From: Gammaproteobacteria bacterium BRH_c0
GTDB taxonomy: Bacteria; Pseudomonadota; Gammaproteobacteria; Pseudomonadales; Porticoccaceae
Direction of reading: 5' to 3'
Length of the DNA: 32,898 nucleotides
Assembly (NCBI GenBank): GCA_000961645.1
Contig: LADM01000090.1
Span: forward strand, 1-32,898
In this document: piece by piece, positions 1 to 7,680 of the stretch
Layout of the letters: each line of letters begins with the position of its first letter
How positions within the stretch are numbered: position 1 is the stretch's first letter
Notes under the pieces: generated by a model
Told to the model about the DNA's origin: nothing
Database searches by the model: none
The model's input: the letters and a program-made list of their open reading frames with translations, nothing else
Position numbers and translations under genes: made by a program

Positions 1-405
1 GCCACCAGCACCACTGCTAGCTGCATTTGAATTCAGTTTTGAGTTTAAGGCTGCCTCGTTGATACTTGCCCTGATGGCAACAGTAAACACTTTCGAGTCT
101 TTATTGACGAATTCATCGACGATACTAATATCGATAATGAACTCATCAATGTTCGACAGAATCTCCTGTTCTGCGGACTTATAACTTGCCAACTTCGCTG
201 GATTGAAGGTTGAGGTATAGCGATTCCACGCATTCTTTTTCGCTTCTTCAATTGCCTCCTGACGCATCGCAGCGCTTGGACTTGATCCAAACATCGACTT
301 GTATGGAACATCTGCCTTCCCATGAATTTCAGTTGCTGAGACTGCAATAGAAAAAAGCATAATGGGAATGAGCAATAATACTGACAAAAAACTTCTTACT
401 TTCAT
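1..405 (-). CDS. Secreted protein of unknown function (3' end beyond window)
   Basis: The frame is open from ATG at 405 to the window edge, so 135 codons are visible and the C-terminus is missing. The first 23 or so residues (MKVRSFLSVLLLIPIMLFSI...) form a clear Sec signal peptide ending near AVSA. The mature part starts EIHGKADVPYKSMF and continues as a mixed helix-strand segment with a Ser/Ala/Gly-rich stretch at the edge. The pattern of an early helix (AMRQEAIEEAKKNAW) followed by a strand segment (EFIIDISIVDEF) and another strand (KVFTVAIRASI) recalls the LPP20/FlgT-N type of envelope domain, but this is only a resemblance. It starts 10 bases after the stop of the upstream secreted-protein gene on the same strand, so the two are probably co-transcribed. 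Export is well supported; function is not. Confidence 0.6.
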   Translation of the reverse strand, partial: MKVRSFLSVLLLIPIMLFSIAVSATEIHGKADVPYKSMFGSSPSAAMRQEAIEEAKKNAWNRYTSTFNPAKLASYKSAEQEILSNIDEFIIDISIVDEFVNKDSKVFTVAIRASINEAALNSKLNSNAASSGAGG

Positions 406-415
406 TAACTTAACC

Positions 416-1603
416 TTATTGCGTTCGATCAATAATTCTCTGCATGGATTGAAGCTGTTTATAGGCATCCTTTCCAGAAGACCACTCTGCCAGCCATTTT
501 CTATCCGGCTCTATGAATTGTTGAGTTGTTTGGTCTATGAGAGAAAACAGTGATTCCTGGAAAATAGTCCAATCGTCGATCTTATTTGCTGTATTGGGCA
601 CTTTCTTGACAGCGCCGTACTTCACAGGAATGTCCAAGTAATGTGTTGTACTGTCAAAATCTGTGATCCTGACGTTCATATAACTGCCGTATGCCCAAGC
701 ACTCAAGACACTGTTGGAATCAAGCTGAACTTTTTTGAATCCACGCAAGGTTAGATAAATTTGGTAGTCTGGCTTTGGAAGTTCAAACTGGTATTCAGAT
801 CCACTAGCAAATCTAGCGACCATTTTGGCTCCAATAGCCATACCTTTAGTGTAGGGCACATAGGGAATATTCAGGTTTGAAGAGAGACGCTTGCCAAATT
901 GGTCTGCTACTTTGATTTCATACTGGCCAGCGTCCTTACCGTGAGCTTCTAAAAACTCTTGCGCCTTGCTCTCAAGAACGACATCAACCACTCCTATATA
1001 GTTTCCATAGGTACGCTTGATATCGAGGGTAGAAAATCGTTTTGCAAATGCGCTCAACAATCCTTGTCCGTTGTCTCCAAAGGTCAAACGCCTTATCAAT
1101 TCCGCTTCGTAGGCTTCAGTTACTTCACCGTCCACTACATCAATTAACTGCACTGCAACCGGAAATGCTGCCAATACTTTTTTGCTGTCAAAGTCAAAAA
1201 CGAGTATTTGTCCGTGCAAATCGGCGACGATTTTTTTTGAGTTGTTGATTGTTTCATAGGCAATATTTTCCCAGTCTACAACGAACGCAACCGCCACAGC
1301 TCCCTGACCCTGCTGCTGGGTCACCAAATCAAAGACAATATTGTCGAGTCTGCCCGATCCGCTTACCTTTTTGCGGAGTTGATCCTCTATTAGCGGGATA
1401 CCCTCAGCGGTAGTCTCGGTCATTAACTTGGAAGTCAGCGGAAACGATTCGGCGGCATCCGAGGCATTACCAGCCAAGGCAAAGCCAGCATAGTAGAGTT
1501 CAGTAACAGAAGAAGCGCTAAAGACAAAAGGAGAGGTAACAGCGCAGACAAAAGCTAGAACGGGAAGAAGGGATCTACAGAGTATGAATCCAAAAAACTT
1601 CAC
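416..1603 (-). CDS. Secreted protein of unknown function, 395 aa
   Basis: The reading frame begins with GTG at 1603, preceded by an AAGAGATG Shine-Dalgarno-like stretch at good spacing. The first 30 residues are a hydrophobic signal peptide (LLPVLAFVCAVTSPFVFSA) with a likely cleavage after FSA. No further membrane segment is visible, so the protein is probably periplasmic or surface-exposed. The mature chain alternates strand-like and helical segments and has no catalytic motif I recognise. It ends 10 bases before the next secreted-protein gene on the same strand, which suggests a two-gene unit. The unusual start codon was chosen because it places the signal peptide at the very N-terminus. 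I do not recognise the family. Confidence 0.7.
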   Translation of the reverse strand: MKFFGFILCRSLLPVLAFVCAVTSPFVFSASSVTELYYAGFALAGNASDAAESFPLTSKLMTETTAEGIPLIEDQLRKKVSGSGRLDNIVFDLVTQQQGQGAVAVAFVVDWENIAYETINNSKKIVADLHGQILVFDFDSKKVLAAFPVAVQLIDVVDGEVTEAYEAELIRRLTFGDNGQGLLSAFAKRFSTLDIKRTYGNYIGVVDVVLESKAQEFLEAHGKDAGQYEIKVADQFGKRLSSNLNIPYVPYTKGMAIGAKMVARFASGSEYQFELPKPDYQIYLTLRGFKKVQLDSNSVLSAWAYGSYMNVRITDFDSTTHYLDIPVKYGAVKKVPNTANKIDDWTIFQESLFSLIDQTTQQFIEPDRKWLAEWSSGKDAYKQLQSMQRIIDRTQ

Positions 1604-1896
1604 TGTTGAATCATCTCTTTCAAAGTCCCTTTTGATATGCCTAGATGGTATTGAAATACTTACCTGATGACAACCCTAGATACTTCCATTGAAGCCTGAA
1701 TATGCACCGTTGGTCAACCGCTATTGACAGGCAAGTCCATCTCCCCATGCTTACCCTGGTCAATATTTGGCCACCCAGGCAGAGGTAGCGTAGCAATGCC
1801 GCGCTGGCTATCTATTTAAGGAAATTGGTTCTGGGACTGAGGACTGGAGTTACCAGCATAGGGGCAACCCACCTCCGCATGGGGTCTCGTTGCTGG
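1604..1896. other. Gene-free stretch upstream of secreted-protein pair
   Basis: This stretch upstream of the GTG-started gene contains only short, mutually overlapping reading frames on both strands and no codon pattern I trust. It should carry the promoter for the leftward secreted-protein pair, but I could not single out a convincing -35/-10 pair. No hairpin, repeat or mobile-element end was seen. Confidence 0.3.
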
Positions 1897-2091
1897 CTAT
1901 CTGCGCCTTCCCTTTTTGAGCAAATCGACGCAAACCTGATAGATCGCCTGGTCCTCTCGCACCTGGATCTCATCTTCAGGAGGCTGGATGGAGGGATACT
2001 CCAGAGCAATGTTTCCTCGCCCTTCGATGGTGGACCGAGTCTGGGGCTTGGCGTGACTGAGTTGATTGGCTGGGACGATGTCGTGGGTCAT
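1897..2091 (-). CDS. Possible small protein, 64 aa, unknown function
   Basis: A 64-residue frame starts at ATG 2091 with an AGGA about ten bases upstream. It encodes a hydrophilic protein with a mixed charge pattern and a basic tail (DLLKKGRRR). The sequence reads as a plausible soluble protein rather than as antisense noise, with a proline-rich acidic middle (YPSIQPPEDEIQVRED). The plus-strand frame over the same bases is less protein-like. No family is recognised, there is no signal peptide, and the nearest genes on this strand lie about 300 bases downstream. It may be a remnant of a longer gene, because frames downstream of its stop still give plausible short peptides. Low confidence. Confidence 0.3.
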   Translation of the reverse strand: MTHDIVPANQLSHAKPQTRSTIEGRGNIALEYPSIQPPEDEIQVREDQAIYQVCVDLLKKGRRR

Positions 2092-2221
2092 GGGTAAGTC
2101 CTGTGGGTTGGTTCATGAAATACCCCTCGCCCATTATTTTTAACTTTCATCCTCTCGTTACCTTTCTCGAACAAGGCAATCAATTGCCATACTGCCTGGC
2201 TTTGCTATCACGGAACCTGTA

Positions 2222-2250
2222 CCGTCGCCGCCCTCTATGGGTGGCGACGG
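2222..2250 (+). promoter_or_regulatory. Strong hairpin immediately before nuclease start codon
   Basis: CCGTCGCCGCCC (2222-2233) pairs with GGGTGGCGACGG (2239-2250) around the five-base loop TCTAT. All 12 positions pair, one of them as G-T. The hairpin ends three bases before the ATG at 2254, so it would occupy the ribosome-binding region. No T-run follows, which argues against an intrinsic terminator. It may limit translation of the nuclease; that is inference. Confidence 0.5.
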
Positions 2251-2253
2251 ATT

Positions 2254-2949
2254 ATGATGTTCCGGTATTTCGCATTATCGTTGGTATTGGTTTATTGGAC
2301 GGGTCCAGCCCTGTCGCACGGGGGTGCGCTGGATAACCAAGGGGGGCACCGAGAGCGTTCAACTGGCCAGTACCACTGCCACAAATCGCCGTGCTATTCC
2401 AAACACCGACAGGTGACTGATCCTGCACTGGCCTTGCCCCACGAAGCACCTCGCTTTTCCACCTTATACGACCGCCAGCAGTGGCCGCATTGGATCGACG
2501 GGGACCATGACTGCCAGGACACCCGTGCGGAAATATTGATCCATTACAGCAAAGTGGCTGTGCAGTTCAAACGGAATAAAGGCTGTAATGTCACCTATGG
2601 GGAATGGACTGACCCCTATACCAACAGTTCTTTCACCCGGGCCGCTGATCTGGACATCGACCATGTGGTGCCATTGGCCTGGGCGCATGGCCATGGCGGT
2701 TCAACCTGGTCTCGTGAGAGAAAGCGGGCTTTTGCCAACGATTCGGCCAACCTCATTCCCATACTGGCCAGGATTAACCGGGAGAAAGGATCACTGGGAC
2801 CCGATGATTGGCTGCCACCGAATACCGCTTACCAGTGCCGGTACCTGGACCAGTTTGTAGCTATCGTCAAAGAATACGGTCTCCGCTTTGAATCGGTTGA
2901 AGTGAAAGCGATTTCACCTATGGCAAGGCGATGCGGCCTAAGGCTTTAG
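2254..2949 (+). CDS. Secreted HNH-type nuclease with N-terminal YHYH-like motif
   Basis: This 231-residue protein has a signal peptide (residues 1-21, hydrophobic core FALSLVLVYWTGPALS). A short histidine/cysteine segment follows (SHGGALDNQGGH...GQYHCH, about 21-43), typical of YHYH-domain secreted proteins. The C-terminal two thirds match the DUF1524/GmrSD-type HNH nuclease fold: LDIDHVVPLAWAHGHGG carries the DH metal/catalytic pair, and FANDSANLIP with INREKG forms the rest of the beta-beta-alpha motif. Cysteines at either end may form disulphides, fitting an exported enzyme. The family cleaves DNA, so a periplasmic or extracellular nuclease is the likely role. ATG at 2254 is followed by a second ATG at 2257; a stable hairpin covers the usual SD position and no good SD is visible. 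The gene stands alone, between two leftward units. Confidence 0.8.
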   Translation: MMFRYFALSLVLVYWTGPALSHGGALDNQGGHRERSTGQYHCHKSPCYSKHRQVTDPALALPHEAPRFSTLYDRQQWPHWIDGDHDCQDTRAEILIHYSKVAVQFKRNKGCNVTYGEWTDPYTNSSFTRAADLDIDHVVPLAWAHGHGGSTWSRERKRAFANDSANLIPILARINREKGSLGPDDWLPPNTAYQCRYLDQFVAIVKEYGLRFESVEVKAISPMARRCGLRL

Positions 2950-3051
2950 CCGAGAAGCCGAATTTGTATTTTCGCCGACCAGAATCCACCCCGCAAAACG
3001 GACAAGCCCAAGTCAACGCAGCCTGTCCTTTTTGCTGTACTGGTGACATGA

Positions 3052-4173
3052 TTAACCAATCCGACTGAAGATTTCCTGTGCCGCTTCGCGGGCGAGTCGG
3101 TCAAGATTACCCTCCAGTGGATCAAGTTCAATTCCGTAATTCTCATGCACGAAAATAGTTCCACCTACGTCATCATCATAAGGGGACCCATTTTCATGGA
3201 TGGCGACATGCTTATCTGCTGTAAGGTCTTCACCCAAAAGCGCTGCGAGATATACCCACTTCCAGCACGTTTGAAGATTTTGACTATGGTAACCCTCGAT
3301 CAATTCGCACATTGCCTTGGTATTGCCAGCCTCCGCCGCCACTGTCAGCCAGCGCTCTTCCTCATTCCACCGATGAAAACGGTGGGCGAGATTGGCCATG
3401 AATGCAGGATTGATATCAGTACTCGCGGCGAACAACTCAAAGCAGGTTGGGTCATTCAACGCCAAGAGCGCATTTGGCTCACCTAGGCGTGCGGCCTCAT
3501 CGAGATGGTATTCCCTCTTCTTCCTTTGTAAGAGCCAGGCAGCATGGCCATCAGCCCACTCCTTCTCTACACCCTGCAAAACTTGGCCTTGTTGCTGAAC
3601 GGAATACCAGTAACCACCTCCATCGCTGTTATCCCTTGGACCGCCAAGGCTTAACGCCAGAGCGTAATGCGCTTGTGCCACCCCCTTATCGGCCGCACTC
3701 TCCAAGCACTCCAGCTCAAGAGCGCCAATGGGATTTTCGAACAGTAATTCTCTACCACCAGCGAAGCTATCTACCAATTCAGAGGAAAGTTGGTATCTCT
3801 CTTCTTCATATTCAAACCCTTCATCACCATAGTCAGATGCTATTTGATGAAGAACAGCTATCAATTCCGAAATCCGCTTGATACCAATCTGGTTCTGGCC
3901 CAGGAATTCAGCTAGGGCCAAGGCGACGGTGTCTGCTGTGGCTTGTCGATAACCTAGACCGATGAAACGTTGTTCCACACTAACTTTAGCTGAGGCGAGT
4001 CTTTCTGGGTCTAGGAACCCCTCCGCAAAAATCGCATCCACGCCAAAGGCGGCATAGCTTTTATAGCCAAAAGCGGCAGACAAGAGTTCGTAGGCATGGG
4101 CTCTTTTGAGGGGTTCGGCTGTAAAGGCCTGGAGGTGTTGCTGAACAGAGTAGGCAAGTTCTTTGATTGTCAT
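3052..4173 (-). CDS. Sel1-like repeat protein, 373 aa
   Basis: The start at ATG 4173 was chosen because GAGGAT lies at proper spacing before it; an in-frame ATG at 4197 has no such site. Residues 1-45 (MTIKELAYSVQQHLQAF..., then AYELLSAAFGYKSYAAFG) form a helical N-terminal module that I associate with genes on integrative elements. The middle contains helix pairs of the Sel1/TPR type: ALELECLESAADKGVAQAHY near 160-180, LTVAAEAGNTKAMCELIEGY near 275-295 and WKWVYLAALLGEDL near 305. Such solenoids bind partner proteins; no enzymatic motif is seen and there is no signal peptide, so it should be cytoplasmic. The C-terminus (LDRLAREAAQEIFSRIG) is a further helix. It is monocistronic and the partner is unknown. 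Family call is fairly firm, function is not. Confidence 0.7.
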   Translation of the reverse strand: MTIKELAYSVQQHLQAFTAEPLKRAHAYELLSAAFGYKSYAAFGVDAIFAEGFLDPERLASAKVSVEQRFIGLGYRQATADTVALALAEFLGQNQIGIKRISELIAVLHQIASDYGDEGFEYEEERYQLSSELVDSFAGGRELLFENPIGALELECLESAADKGVAQAHYALALSLGGPRDNSDGGGYWYSVQQQGQVLQGVEKEWADGHAAWLLQRKKREYHLDEAARLGEPNALLALNDPTCFELFAASTDINPAFMANLAHRFHRWNEEERWLTVAAEAGNTKAMCELIEGYHSQNLQTCWKWVYLAALLGEDLTADKHVAIHENGSPYDDDVGGTIFVHENYGIELDPLEGNLDRLAREAAQEIFSRIG

Positions 4174-4251
4174 GACAAAATATCCTCGATACCACATCGC
4201 GTTCGGGATTTGTGCACACGTTTAAATACCCAACAACGACGCAGCTCAAAG

Positions 4252-4275
4252 AGATTTGTCAGAAGATTTGTCAGC
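4252..4275. repeat. 12-bp tandem duplication upstream of Sel1 gene
   Basis: AGATTTGTCAGA at 4252-4263 is followed directly by AGATTTGTCAGC at 4264-4275. The pair lies about 80 bases upstream of the Sel1 gene start. It could be an operator or a simple slippage duplication. Confidence 0.5.
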
Positions 4276-4419
4276 TTTAGTGGAGTCGAACGCCTGTTTT
4301 TACTCGTGTGCAAGTAAGGTGGGCACCTCAGGAAATATTAACCTGAAGCTCCCTACTCGTCTACAACAGCCAAACATTACTACCCTGTGGAGCCAGAGAG
4401 GCCGCCAGCCCAGGATCAT

Positions 4420-4964
4420 CAATTCGACGCTATTAAAGCAAGAGCATCGGGACTGTGGGGCTTACGGCATTCTGGAGTGAATGTCCCGAATAACCCCTCG
4501 GCCTAGCAAGGTGCGATGGTACAGCAGGGTTTACCATCGGCCATCAGTTCAAAAATCCCGGCGAAGAAAAGTCGCTAATGATCATGCCGAGTTATGCAAT
4601 AGGGTTGCTTGCCGCCTGCATTGGGCTGCCATTCGTGCCAGCCATCGTCCGGAATCAAGCACCGCTGGTGATGAAAGGCTCCCCGAAAGTAACGACTGCT
4701 CTCTAAGTGCTCAGCCTGAGCATTTATCGGTTGCGGTGATTTGGCACCGGCTGAGCAAGGCAGGTATCGCCATCAGAATCGGTCAAACTCCTTAGGCTCG
4801 GCTTCTGAGTTATAGCAGATCCGTATAATTTCTGTACCTGGCGAGATATTGTAACGAGGTGCCCAATCCTGAAACGGCCAGTCCACCCCCTTCGTCTTGC
4901 CGATATCTCGGGGATTGCTGAAGAGAGTGAACCCTGAACCGCCCTTGGCTACTCGCTTGAACAT
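4420..4964 (-). pseudogene. yedK: SRAP (SOS response-associated peptidase, YedK/HMCES) pseudogene
   Basis: Read on the minus strand and ignoring stops, this region gives a recognisable SRAP protein. In order: FTLFS and the hallmark RYNISPGTEIIRI (near 4850); after a TGA, W...LPCSAGAKSPQPINAQAEH, matching the family's WGLIP...INARAE block; YFRGAF...RCLIPDDGWHEWQ near 4640-4690; GGKQPYCI; and FAGIFELM with CTIA. Stops interrupt it after EFDRF, after TRHDH and after CTIAPC, and the following HxRMP block is scrambled. The normal MCGRF start, whose Cys2 is the catalytic DNA-crosslinking residue, is not intact. SRAP proteins shield abasic sites in single-stranded DNA by covalent thiazolidine linkage and are often carried on mobile elements. 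It sits just downstream of the Gp2-like gene on the same strand. It should be non-functional. Confidence 0.75.
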
Positions 4965-4987
4965 GGCGGTGGATCGGATTGGAGAGA

Positions 4988-5722
4988 TTATTTCCTGCTA
5001 TAGCCAAAGGACTGCTGCCTGTTACCGTAGACTTTCGTTCGCTCCTTACACATATAGCTCGCACGGCGAAACACCTCAGCAAATGTGGCTACGTCACCAT
5101 GCCCGTTTATAAAGTACGAGCAATTTTCAGGGTAGTGCACGAACCTAGCACCTTGTTCAAAGATCAATCCCAGAGCGCTTGCCCATGCTTCACGAATAAT
5201 GTTTGCCAGACTGGGCACTCTGAGATCGTAGCTACCCAAACCATAATAGGCATCATGGTTCACCATTAGCAATCCGTGAAAGTGATCTCTATCCCTGGTA
5301 CTGACTTCCCGTGTCCACACGTTCCTGACCGAGGAGTCATGGCAACGACCATTCCGCCCTTTGGCTCTTGCCCTGTCTGTCATCACCTTCCTTCGTAGGG
5401 ACTGTATGAATCGCTTCATGATTCCGTCCCACATGACATCATCGCGCCCCATCCACTCCTTTGGAATCTTCAGCTCAATCCTGAGTACAAGCAGCCTAGG
5501 ATGCTCGGCCCAGGCCTTTTGCAAAACCTCGATGAGGCGATCGAGATACTGGACGATGTAAGGGCCATGGCCTGACATCAGCGGCAGACCTCTAAAGGTG
5601 GGTCCATCCACCAAGTACAGGTTCTTGTTGTCTGGACAGCGCCAGTAACCTTGCTCCATTGAGCTTTCAGTAAAGGTTTTCATCTGCCCTGCTTTAATCC
5701 CAGTTATGTTGCCCTGCTGCAT
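4988..5722 (-). CDS. Inovirus Gp2 / YagK-YfjJ family protein with HUH motif
   Basis: This 244-residue protein starts at ATG 5722 behind a strong AAGGAG site. The core block GLPLMSGHGPYIVQYLDRLIEVLQKAW...LVLRIELKIP (46-87) is typical of the YagK/YfjJ C-terminal family, called inovirus-type Gp2 in many annotations. These are replication-initiator-like proteins found on P4-type satellites and CP4-like prophages. The HUH metal motif is present as H147-F-H149 in DRDHFHGLLMVN, and tyrosines follow in ASYMCKERTKVY (223, 232) where a nicking Tyr would be expected. A role in rolling-circle-type nicking or replication of the element is inferred, not shown. A diverged second copy lies upstream on the same strand, and AlpA lies beyond it. 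The SRAP remnant follows directly. Confidence 0.75.
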   Translation of the reverse strand: MQQGNITGIKAGQMKTFTESSMEQGYWRCPDNKNLYLVDGPTFRGLPLMSGHGPYIVQYLDRLIEVLQKAWAEHPRLLVLRIELKIPKEWMGRDDVMWDGIMKRFIQSLRRKVMTDRARAKGRNGRCHDSSVRNVWTREVSTRDRDHFHGLLMVNHDAYYGLGSYDLRVPSLANIIREAWASALGLIFEQGARFVHYPENCSYFINGHGDVATFAEVFRRASYMCKERTKVYGNRQQSFGYSRK

Positions 5723-6058
5723 CTTTAGCTCCTTAGTTGGTATGTTTGAGTTGATTACATGAATTCATTGGATCAATACCTTCATGGCGTGAGGCCAATC
5801 TCTATAACCTTCACCCCAGGCAGAAATAAACTATTGATCTTCGCTCATGTATAGATATTACTAATACAGACATTCCACCCCCCCCCCGGCAGATAGGGCT
5901 TGGCTACCCACAAGCCCTATGCAATAGGGACTTTAACTCTGCGGTTTGGTAGGAAAAAAAATTACGGGATGGATAGTCCAGCGAATGCCGGAGTGAGTGA
6001 TTTATGCGGATCTGGTGGTTACGAAATAGACGCTCTACATTGCAAAGGTCAACAGGTA
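5723..6058. other. Intergenic stretch between the two Gp2-like genes
   Basis: About 340 bases without a credible gene. It contains the strong SD for the downstream Gp2-like gene, a run of ten C (5878-5887) and, just downstream of that run in the leftward direction, an A+T-rich TATTAGTAATATC stretch that could be a -10 region. A 96-codon plus-strand frame overlapping it is antisense to the second Gp2-like gene for much of its length and was not accepted. Confidence 0.35.
5878..5887. repeat. Homopolymer run of ten C
   Basis: Ten consecutive C on the plus strand (G10 in the direction of transcription) lie about 155 bases upstream of the Gp2-like start at 5722. Runs of this length are prone to slippage; whether it varies here is unknown. 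Confidence 0.7.
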
Positions 6059-6850
6059 TTACCCACAGGCGCCGTAGCTGACCATCGTTTTTACGAGGCT
6101 ATTGCGGTGCCCCTTGGCAAGCTCCTGCGGGGGTATGATGAACGCCTCATCTGGATAGAGCTCAGCATCTGTCAGTCTGGACGGGTATAAGCCGCAGCCA
6201 AACACTGAACTGTCTAGCAGGGGAAGCTTTGGATACGCAGCCCCGCAAAACAAGCTGAGTTGCCGGAAAGCCTCCTGATAACCCGCCAAGTCTTGGTATC
6301 CGCCGAGGAGATGTATCCATTTCTCCACGAAGTGGATACACCCGATAGCTTCACGACCACACTGCCTCATGGCCTGCTCATAAGCTTCACTAATCCACTG
6401 AGCCATTCTTCGTTCGGTGGCATCCGGTCTTCCCGGTTGGTAACACGCATCGAAATTGGTAATAACCGCGACTTGAAGTCGGTGGCCAGCCCCAGAACCA
6501 TCCATAGCCCAGACACCCCAGGTCCGCGTGAGGCGTCCGACGTTGTTACTGCTTGGAAGGGCTTCTATCTCTCGCTTGATGAGGGAATCCAATGCTTCAA
6601 AGAAGGCGACTATGAATGATTTTACCGAGGGGACTACACCTGCCAAGCTGTTCTCTGGAAGGTATACCTCGAAGCGGGTTAGCAACACGCGGGGAGACTG
6701 ATCCCAAGCTTGATTCAGGGCCTCGATAACAGCATTGAGCCGGGCTACGTCAAATGGACCGTACCCAGTCATCAGAGGAAGACAGCAGTAACTAACGTCA
6801 TCGGTCAGCCCTTTAGCCAATACGGGGTTCTGTTTAACATGGATGTTCAT
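6059..6850 (-). CDS. Diverged inovirus Gp2 / YagK-YfjJ family protein lacking full HUH
   Basis: The frame is open up to 7126, but ATG 6850 is preferred: AAGGT lies seven bases before it, the upstream part reads as noise and it overlaps the end of alpA. The resulting 263-residue protein aligns with its downstream neighbour: CLPLMTGYGPFDVARLNAVI (23-42) and LLTRFEVYLPENS match GLPLMSGHGPYIVQYLDRLI and LVLRIELKIPKEW. The place of the HUH motif reads H123-R-L125 in AGHRLQVAVITNFDACY, so the second histidine is lost and metal binding of the HUH type is unlikely. It carries a C-terminal extension (TDAELYPDEAFIIPPQEL) absent from the other copy. A regulatory, DNA-binding or decaying role is possible. 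It is probably expressed with alpA upstream. Confidence 0.65.
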   Translation of the reverse strand: MNIHVKQNPVLAKGLTDDVSYCCLPLMTGYGPFDVARLNAVIEALNQAWDQSPRVLLTRFEVYLPENSLAGVVPSVKSFIVAFFEALDSLIKREIEALPSSNNVGRLTRTWGVWAMDGSGAGHRLQVAVITNFDACYQPGRPDATERRMAQWISEAYEQAMRQCGREAIGCIHFVEKWIHLLGGYQDLAGYQEAFRQLSLFCGAAYPKLPLLDSSVFGCGLYPSRLTDAELYPDEAFIIPPQELAKGHRNSLVKTMVSYGACG

Positions 6851-7092
6851 TTTCAGTACCTTTTCGTGATTCCCCTTACATCCCTTTGCCACAACACGGA
6901 TTCCGTCATCAAATGCCGCCCGCCGGTCGGCACCGAAAGCCAGGCACGGACGTAGAAATGATGTTCCTGAAGTGGCAACACCGGCACAGTGGACCAGGGG
7001 ATGAGGGGGATGCTTTGTCGTCGGGCAGTTAATGCTACCCAGGGTGAGGTTTTGGTTTTGAGGTAGGAATGGATGCGGACTAGGTCTTTTCG

Positions 7093-7284
7093 TTAGCCTC
7101 GCTCTGCCAGGCGGGCCTGAATCCACTCGTCAACTTCACTTTCGAGCCAGGCAACGGCTCTTCCACCTATGTGAACCTGTTTTGGGAACGAACCTTCCGC
7201 GATCATTTTATATAGCCAAGCATTACTGCCACCTGTACGGTCGAGCACGACGGGTTTGCGTATCAGTCTATCGGGTTTACCCAT
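7093..7284 (-). CDS. AlpA family transcriptional regulator, 63 aa
   Basis: This small protein starts at ATG 7284 behind an AGGAG site. It has the AlpA/MerR-like winged helix seen in prophage and P4-satellite regulators: NAWLYKMIAEGSFPKQVHIGG is the recognition region, and VAWLESEVDEWIQARLAERG is the C-terminal helix. Family length is 60-75 residues, so it is complete. Such proteins activate or repress excision and replication genes of integrative elements. Here it heads a leftward run with two Gp2-like genes. The usual partner integrase is not seen in the window. The A+T-rich upstream region is cut by an IS66 remnant about 70 bases away, so its promoter may be altered. Confidence 0.85.
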   Translation of the reverse strand: MGKPDRLIRKPVVLDRTGGSNAWLYKMIAEGSFPKQVHIGGRAVAWLESEVDEWIQARLAERG

Positions 7285-7377
7285 GGAATGACTCCTGATT
7301 GGTTTTGGTCTATGAGATCAGGGGTTACTTTAGAAATTAATTTTTATGTTTTTCGTAAGCGCCCGGTGATCACACCT

Positions 7378-7680
7378 TGTCAGCAGGCGTCCAGTTGTGC
7401 GCCAACAACTCATGGGTCGGGACTGGCGGATCGTTGGCAGGCGCTGCATCAAATCCGTGAGCTAGGCTTGCGGATCAAGGCTATTGATCTGGACCGACTG
7501 GATCAGGCTCATCATATTTGTCTCGCGCTGGCCACTGCGCAGTGATCCCGCAAATAGCCAGTTGGAACGGCCCAGCGCCCAGGGGCAAATCTGGTTTTCC
7601 ACCCAATCGTTATCGATAGGCACACTGCCGTCATCAAGGAACGGAGCGACACCGCAGCGGCCCAGCCAGTCGGCCTGGGT
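7378..7680 (-). pseudogene. tnpC: IS66 TnpC transposase, C-terminal fragment
   Basis: The minus-strand frame carries the conserved end of the IS66 DDE transposase: FLDDGSVPIDNDWVENQI, then PWALGRSNWLFAGSLRSGQR and SLIQSVQINSLDPQA. VENQI contains the last catalytic Glu of the DDE triad. A stop after DPQA replaces the usual DPYAYL. The remaining tail can still be followed past this stop and a frameshift as THELLAHNWTPADKV, ending at the terminal repeat. The N-terminal three quarters of the protein, with the zinc finger and the first two acidic residues, are gone. Confidence 0.8.

Noticed and set aside
1825..2097. 90-codon plus-strand frame
   Set aside because: It competes with the minus-strand small protein at 1897-2091, which has a better start site and more protein-like composition.
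4481..4795. 104-codon plus-strand frame
   Set aside because: It lies antisense to the SRAP pseudogene, which explains the conserved-looking sequence.
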